From assembly GCA_020634415.1 (NCBI GenBank), contig JACKBT010000070.1:1-14631 (forward strand): a DNA stretch of 14,631 bases, in the 5' to 3' direction. Origin of the DNA: Ardenticatenaceae bacterium (GTDB lineage: Bacteria > Chloroflexota > Anaerolineae > Promineifilales > Promineifilaceae). Below, piece after piece: positions 7,706 to 12,056 of the stretch. Numbering within the stretch: position 1 is the stretch's first letter; every line of letters begins with the position of its first letter. Below the pieces are notes generated by a model, which saw only the letters and a list, made by a program, of their open reading frames with translations, did no database searches and was not told the origin of the DNA. A program made the translations under genes and the position numbers.

Positions 7706-7794
7706 GCTTTCACCACATCCAACACATCGGCCACCAAATCATAGCGGTTGAAGGCGGGCATCATGTAGATTCCCTGCACAATGTCCTGAGCCAT
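7702..7794 (-). pseudogene. C-terminal remnant of a metF-like (MTHFR) gene, copy 1
   Basis: On the minus strand this reads 30 codons, MAQDIVQGIYMMPAFNRYDL then VADVLDVVKA and TAA. The GIYxMPxFxRYD block matches the very C-terminus of methylenetetrahydrofolate reductases, especially the bifunctional homocysteine S-methyltransferase/MTHFR family (YitJ type). The rest of the enzyme, about 550 residues or more, is missing, so this cannot be an active enzyme. Its ATG overlaps the stop of the HTH gene as TAATG, so it could be translated by coupling. It shares 71 bases with copy 2 at 11962-12032. The family assignment is from memory of the motif; the presence of the fragment is seen directly. Confidence 0.7.
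7711..7781. repeat. 71-bp long direct repeat, left copy
   Basis: This is 67 of 71 identical to 11962-12032 in the same orientation, without gaps. The pair is 4251 bases apart and brackets the HTH, lipoprotein and peptidase genes, as att sites or recombination scars would. Confidence 0.92.
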
Positions 7795-8093
7795 TAAGCC
7801 CAAAAAGCCAGTACCTCCTGCTCCGCTGGCCCATCCGCAAACCGCCCCAACTGTACCACACAAGGAAACCCCGCCGCCTGCAACAAACTATCCATCTCCA
7901 CCAAACTCAAGCGCGGCACCTTCCCCATCCGCACCACATCCTGCCAGTGCCGCGGTTGTTGGACACGGCCGTTCAGCCAGTTCACAATCGTCATCGGTGG
8001 TAGTCCGGTCAAACGAGCCAACTGACTCGGCCGATAAACCGAGCGCTTCACATACTCATTCAAAACATCCGTAAATGAGGACTCCTCTTTCAT
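7794..8093 (-). CDS. Small helix-turn-helix DNA-binding protein, possibly truncated
   Basis: The 99 residues contain an XRE/DnaA-like helix-turn-helix at about 22-42 (PSQLARLTGLPPMTIVNWLNG) and then a basic stretch and a helical segment ending EQEVLAFWA. This module commonly stands at the N-terminus of large Chloroflexota HTH-NTPase proteins; here the frame stops where the linker would begin, next to the metF-like tail, so it may be the surviving domain of a longer gene (inference). The start is ATG 8093: GGGAGG lies six to seven bases upstream on the minus strand, an excellent ribosome site; ATG 8117 further up is less likely. It is divergent from the lipoprotein operon, with an operator-like array between them, so a role as local regulator and autoregulator is plausible. 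Confidence 0.8.
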   Translation of the reverse strand: MKEESSFTDVLNEYVKRSVYRPSQLARLTGLPPMTIVNWLNGRVQQPRHWQDVVRMGKVPRLSLVEMDSLLQAAGFPCVVQLGRFADGPAEQEVLAFWA

Positions 8094-8107
8094 GGTACAC
8101 CTCCCAT

Positions 8108-8157
8108 TTGGTAACAATTGGTAAGAATTGGTCGAAATTCCTACCAGATTTTACCAA
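8108..8157. promoter_or_regulatory. Operator-like array of 10-bp phased TTGGTAA sites
   Basis: TTGGTAACAA (8108-8117), TTGGTAAGAA (8118-8127) and TTGGTCGAAA (8128-8137) follow one another with an exact 10-base period. Then come inverted versions, CTACCAG (8141-8147) and TTACCAA (8151-8157), again 10 bases apart. The array sits between the HTH ribosome site and the promoter of the divergent lipoprotein gene. On the minus strand an extended -10, TGGTAAAAT, is read from 8156 to 8148, so bound protein here would affect both directions. The HTH protein next to it is the natural candidate ligand (inference). Confidence 0.65.
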
Positions 8158-8178
8158 AACTTTTGTTTATCATATAAC
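8150..8178 (+). promoter_or_regulatory. Putative promoter of the lipoprotein-peptidase operon
   Basis: TTTACC (8150-8155) and TATAAC (8173-8178) are 17 bases apart. The -35 overlaps the last inverted half-site of the operator-like array. Transcription would begin near 8185, about 49 bases before the ATG. The -35 is only a partial match. Confidence 0.4.
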
Positions 8179-8233
8179 AAAGAAAACAGTAGTTCTGAAC
8201 AGTGTCTCTATTAAATTTGACAAGGAGTCCGTG

Positions 8234-9688
8234 ATGCACTTATACAAAAACAACATACTTATATGCCTGATAGGACTGGTTTGGGGATTGGTCTCTTGTA
8301 CGGCGGGAACAGAGGTGGTCGTGGTTACACGAGAGTCCCTACCCACAGCCACAGCCCAGCCAGCCCTGACAACGTTGCTGGAACTTACCAACACGCCAGA
8401 GGGTCTGCCCTCCCCGACCCCACCGCCACCCCAGACAACCACGCCAGAGCCTTACCCACCCCTTACCGCTACTAGAGATCCCGCTTTGGTGATGACCGAA
8501 GCTGCCATAATGACTGCTGCCGTCCCCCAGCCTACTGAGACTCTGCCCCCGCCGCCTACACTCCCGCCTACGCCTATCGTTACGCCGATTCCCACGGCTA
8601 TCCCCCCCCTCATCACCCTGCCTGACGGACAGACTCCCCAGCCCTTCACCATTGTGTACAAACAGGGCGATGTCATCTCAGCCATTGATAGCGACGGCAC
8701 AAACCAGCGCAGCTTGCTCAATGTCCAGGCGACCCTGGGCTTACACTTGCCCATAGAAAATTTGGCGCGGTTTACGGGATGGGCCAGCCCTTCGCCGGAT
8801 GGTGAGCAGTTGGCCCTGATTTTAGGTATAAACGCAGAACAGCCACCTACATACCATATCCCAATAGATTACTCTATGTATGAGTTCTCTATTTACCTGC
8901 TCAACTTGCACACGGATGAGATACGCTTTCTAGTAGCAGACGCCATACTACCCCTTTGGTCGCCTGATGGCACACACTTGGTCTATCGCCACGCCACCAC
9001 TGGCAGTTTGTGGTTGGTCGAGATAGCCAGCGGCCAAATCCGAGAACTCTACGCAGTCAGCCCAGATGAGATGGAGCCGCATGCTGTTACCCAATTATCC
9101 TGGTCTCCCGATGGTCAAAACCTGGTTTTTATAGACGAATCTCCCTCTGTTTCCAGAGATATTGTGGTCGTAAATGTCGACCAGACCCAACCGCCTCGTG
9201 TCATCTTATCCGCAGAAAGCTATCCCGTTACATTCCCTCAATGGTCTCCGGATGGAACACAGATTTTATTCGTTTCACCAGTAGATCAGGCGACAGGTTT
9301 TTCTGAAACAGCTAATCTGTGGTTGATATCTCCCGACGGCGAGCAACAAAAACAACTTACGCAGTATATAAGTGTGGGCATAGGTGGCATTCCTCATTGG
9401 TCGCCTGATGGCCTGTGGATTGCTTTTGCTGGCGCACACGCTTTTGAAGAATTGGAACCTCGAATAGACTTATGGCTCGTAGCTAAGGACGGGACAAATA
9501 TCCAACGTCTCACTTCTAACTTAGATGGAAAAATCGATGAAAGTAGACCATTATGGTCGCCAGACAGCACGCAGCTTGTCTTTCATAAAGATCAGAGCGA
9601 ACTATGGGTGATCTCGCTGGTAGATGGCAGCCAGACACAAATGCCCGTTTCGGTTTTCAACTTTGTCGATCCCATAGCACTGCCTTAG
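8234..9688 (+). CDS. Lipoprotein with Pro/Thr-rich stalk and TolB-like WD40 propeller
   Basis: The 484 residues begin with a lipoprotein signal (MHLYKNN, hydrophobic core, lipobox LVSC with Cys22 as the lipidation site), so the mature protein is anchored on the outer face of the membrane. A Pro/Thr-rich low-complexity stalk follows (about 38-130). The rest is a beta-propeller of six PD40/WD40-like blades, each with a WSPDG-type turn (near 187, 242, 290, 337, 389 and 441; the first is PSPDG, the last WSPDS). Such propellers bind proteins or sugars; no enzymatic residues are evident. ATG 8234 is chosen for the AAGGAG site six bases upstream and the signal peptide; the frame upstream of it covers the operator array and is not coding. 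The M23 peptidase follows after 19 bases. No ACGGCCGT octamer occurs in the gene. Confidence 0.9.
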   Translation: MHLYKNNILICLIGLVWGLVSCTAGTEVVVVTRESLPTATAQPALTTLLELTNTPEGLPSPTPPPPQTTTPEPYPPLTATRDPALVMTEAAIMTAAVPQPTETLPPPPTLPPTPIVTPIPTAIPPLITLPDGQTPQPFTIVYKQGDVISAIDSDGTNQRSLLNVQATLGLHLPIENLARFTGWASPSPDGEQLALILGINAEQPPTYHIPIDYSMYEFSIYLLNLHTDEIRFLVADAILPLWSPDGTHLVYRHATTGSLWLVEIASGQIRELYAVSPDEMEPHAVTQLSWSPDGQNLVFIDESPSVSRDIVVVNVDQTQPPRVILSAESYPVTFPQWSPDGTQILFVSPVDQATGFSETANLWLISPDGEQQKQLTQYISVGIGGIPHWSPDGLWIAFAGAHAFEELEPRIDLWLVAKDGTNIQRLTSNLDGKIDESRPLWSPDSTQLVFHKDQSELWVISLVDGSQTQMPVSVFNFVDPIALP

Positions 9689-9707
9689 ACCTAGCACCAC
9701 CAGAAGA

Positions 9708-11873
9708 ATGAAGATGATCAGACTTTCTCAGCGATATGTCTTGACTATCCTAGCACTTACCTTACTTGCTCTTGTGCTGAATATACATAGTGGACAGGCA
9801 GCCTACCCAGTTGTTCGCCCAATAAGCAATGGCCAGATTGATCAAGGTTACAAATACGGAGCATCCGGGCCTTCCCTGCATAAAGGGGTAGACTTTGCAT
9901 ATTCCGTTGGCACAAGTGTCTATGCCATAGCTTCTGGCACTGTTGTAGACCTTCGTGAAGATATACCCAATGGAACACCTGGGGATTCAGAATTTGGTAA
10001 CTTCGTTCTTATCCAGCATGATCAACAACATTATGACCGCATAAACGAGCAAATGGCATATGTGTACTCTATGTATCTGCATCTGAGTCGAGACAGCGTT
10101 ATGCCTGCGGAAGATCAACATGTAAACGCTGGGCAACTCATCGCCCAAACAGACACTTCGGGCAATACAACGGGGCCTCATCTTCATCTGCAAATCGTAA
10201 TTCACCCAGAAATGGATAGGCAACTGTATCCAAATAATACCCTTGATTCGGAAAATAGATCGCGCAACCCTGAGTTGTGGCTCAAGCCCTATAACAACAA
10301 TACGGCCACCGCTATTGGCAAGCTTACTGACCTAGTTTATGGGGACCCGCTGGTCAACAAGGTTATCTGCGGTTTGGAGAAACCCTACGGTAGTTATACC
10401 TGGTCGCGCACCTACTCCTACTCTTGGACCAACCCTGACGATATTTTGGTGGAGAATTGGGCCACAACAGATATTTCACCGGGTACCTATCATCTCTATG
10501 CTTACAATTATACTGGCCCCAATACCCTTTGTAGCGGCACCCCCTTCCGTGATCTAGGCACCCACACCTTTACTGCCAACAAAATCACTTACGTCGGGCT
10601 GTACCCAGTGGCCTTGCCCTTTGTTCGTGGTAATTTTAGTGGCTGGAACAGTACCCTCACCATTCGCAACAACAGCAATACCACCAATGCTCAGATTAAC
10701 ACCACTTACTTCTATCTCAATGGCGAGGTTCATTCCCAGCGGACAGATGTCATCAACGCCAATGGCAATCTCACCTTTGTTCCACCCAGTTTTTTTGAAG
10801 GATCAGCCCAGGTGGTTGCCAGCGAAGATATCGCCGTGTCTGTCCTCAATGAGTACGCCCCTGGCTTCGCCGGTTCAGCCTATTTAGGGGTGAGCCAGAC
10901 GGAAACATCTGTGTGGATTCCCTTAGTGCATCGGGCTAATTCTAACTTGTACAATCTTATCAGTATTCAAAATGTGAATAGCGTAGCCGCTAATGTCTCG
11001 GTAAGCTACAAATACAGTAGTGCGGGTAATGACGACTCTTCCAATTACGTACTGCAACCCTATGAGACCAAACGAATCTGGACTTCATCTCTTAGCGGGC
11101 TCGGTTCACCATTTATAGGTTCAGCTATTATCGCTTCCACCCAACCACTAGCGGTTACTTCTCAACAGTACCGCAGTGATTACAGCACTTTCTTAGAAAC
11201 ATCCAACGCAGTCAAGGGCGGCGATCCTCTCTATGCCCCTCTGATTCAAAATAACAACTATGGTATTCGTTCTGGCTTAAGCATCCAGAACGCCCATAAT
11301 GTGCTTCAAGTTGCCGTAAATACCTATTACCAACCCAATGGTAGCATCGCCTGTACCCAGAATTCTCCCTCGATCAACCCACAACGTTCCGTCATTGTTT
11401 ACCCAGCACCCGCTGCCGGTTGCACCTCCAGTCCAGTTCTGTCCGCCATTCTCAACCCAACAGCAGGTAATATGGCGGTTCAAGTCAACCAGGTCGTGGC
11501 GAACACGCCACAAGGCTCTGATTACCTCGCCATGTCTCAGCCGACAAACACAGTCCATGTTCCTCGCCTGTATCGGAACAGTACAGGCTGGAGCACAGGC
11601 TTGCAAATACAGAATACAGGCTCTATACAGACCACAGTGACGGTCGCCTATTACAATAGCAATGGCACAGTTCACAGTTGTCAGGGCTGTCCAAGCATCA
11701 TAACAATAAATGCCAAAGGGACGACTACCATATACCCTTTGCCGGTTTCTCTTAACTTTACTGGTTCAGCCAAAGTCACTTCTTCTTCGCAACCTATCAC
11801 TGTCATAGTCAATCATCTGAAAGTAGGGGGAACGGGAGATATATTGGCAACCCACGAGGGACTCAATCGTTAA
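9708..11873 (+). CDS. Secreted M23 (LytM) peptidase with four C-terminal beta repeats
   Basis: The 721 residues start with a Sec signal peptide (about 1-31, cleavage near GQA-AYP). An M23 zinc peptidase domain follows (about 35-200): HKGVD (His58, Asp62), YLHLS (His125) and HLHLQ (His158, His160), the complete set of LytM metal and catalytic residues. These enzymes cut peptide cross-links in cell walls or bacterial surface proteins. After a linker domain (about 200-295) come four related segments of about 90-105 residues (about 300-395, 402-490, 508-605, 616-705), each starting with P-L/R-h-x-R/N, then a L-x-I-x-N strand, an aromatic Y/T-Y strand, and later GSAxV/I and a V-T/S-V strand; segment 3 fits least. 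They look like Ig-fold adhesion modules; I cannot name the family. There is only a weak ribosome site (AGAAG), suggesting coupling to the lipoprotein gene 19 bases upstream. No terminator is visible after the stop. Confidence 0.9.
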   Translation: MKMIRLSQRYVLTILALTLLALVLNIHSGQAAYPVVRPISNGQIDQGYKYGASGPSLHKGVDFAYSVGTSVYAIASGTVVDLREDIPNGTPGDSEFGNFVLIQHDQQHYDRINEQMAYVYSMYLHLSRDSVMPAEDQHVNAGQLIAQTDTSGNTTGPHLHLQIVIHPEMDRQLYPNNTLDSENRSRNPELWLKPYNNNTATAIGKLTDLVYGDPLVNKVICGLEKPYGSYTWSRTYSYSWTNPDDILVENWATTDISPGTYHLYAYNYTGPNTLCSGTPFRDLGTHTFTANKITYVGLYPVALPFVRGNFSGWNSTLTIRNNSNTTNAQINTTYFYLNGEVHSQRTDVINANGNLTFVPPSFFEGSAQVVASEDIAVSVLNEYAPGFAGSAYLGVSQTETSVWIPLVHRANSNLYNLISIQNVNSVAANVSVSYKYSSAGNDDSSNYVLQPYETKRIWTSSLSGLGSPFIGSAIIASTQPLAVTSQQYRSDYSTFLETSNAVKGGDPLYAPLIQNNNYGIRSGLSIQNAHNVLQVAVNTYYQPNGSIACTQNSPSINPQRSVIVYPAPAAGCTSSPVLSAILNPTAGNMAVQVNQVVANTPQGSDYLAMSQPTNTVHVPRLYRNSTGWSTGLQIQNTGSIQTTVTVAYYNSNGTVHSCQGCPSIITINAKGTTTIYPLPVSLNFTGSAKVTSSSQPITVIVNHLKVGGTGDILATHEGLNR

Positions 11874-11949
11874 TAACTTGATGGTCTCGATGAAGTGTTA
11901 TGAGATTGTACAAATCACATATCATCTATCAGGAGGAGCGGATTCTATG

Positions 11950-12032
11950 CTACGGCCGTTCCACCACATCCAACACATCCGCCACCAGATCATACCGGTT
12001 GAAGGCGGGCATCATGTAGATTCCCTGGACAA
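11950..12032 (-). pseudogene. C-terminal remnant of a metF-like (MTHFR) gene, copy 2
   Basis: On the minus strand this reads FVQGIYMMPAFNRYDLVADV then LDVVERP and TAG. It has the same MTHFR C-terminal block as copy 1, with no upstream part. The homology is bounded on both sides by ACGGCCGT octamers (11952-11959 and 12033-12040), and the left one supplies the altered last codons and the stop. It lies 25 bases beyond the stop of the BTAD-NACHT gene. No plausible own start codon is present, so it is a decayed scar rather than a gene. The 75 bases before it (11874-11949) hold only an isolated AGGAGG-ATG. Confidence 0.68.
11962..12032. repeat. 71-bp long direct repeat, right copy
   Basis: This is the second member of the pair described at 7711-7781. 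The four differing bases are all silent in the metF-like frame (Val, Arg, Leu and Ala codons). Confidence 0.92.
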
Positions 12033-12056
12033 ACGGCCGTATCCCAACGCAATCTC

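Noticed and set aside
8101..8160. The phased TTGGTAA array as a CRISPR array or replication iterons
   Set aside because: The units are only 10 bases with no spacers, there is no cas or replication initiator gene, and the position between divergent promoters fits an operator better.
8075..8233. N-terminal extension of the lipoprotein
   Set aside because: It would run through the operator-like array and promoter and would bury the lipoprotein signal peptide; ATG 8234 has a good ribosome site.
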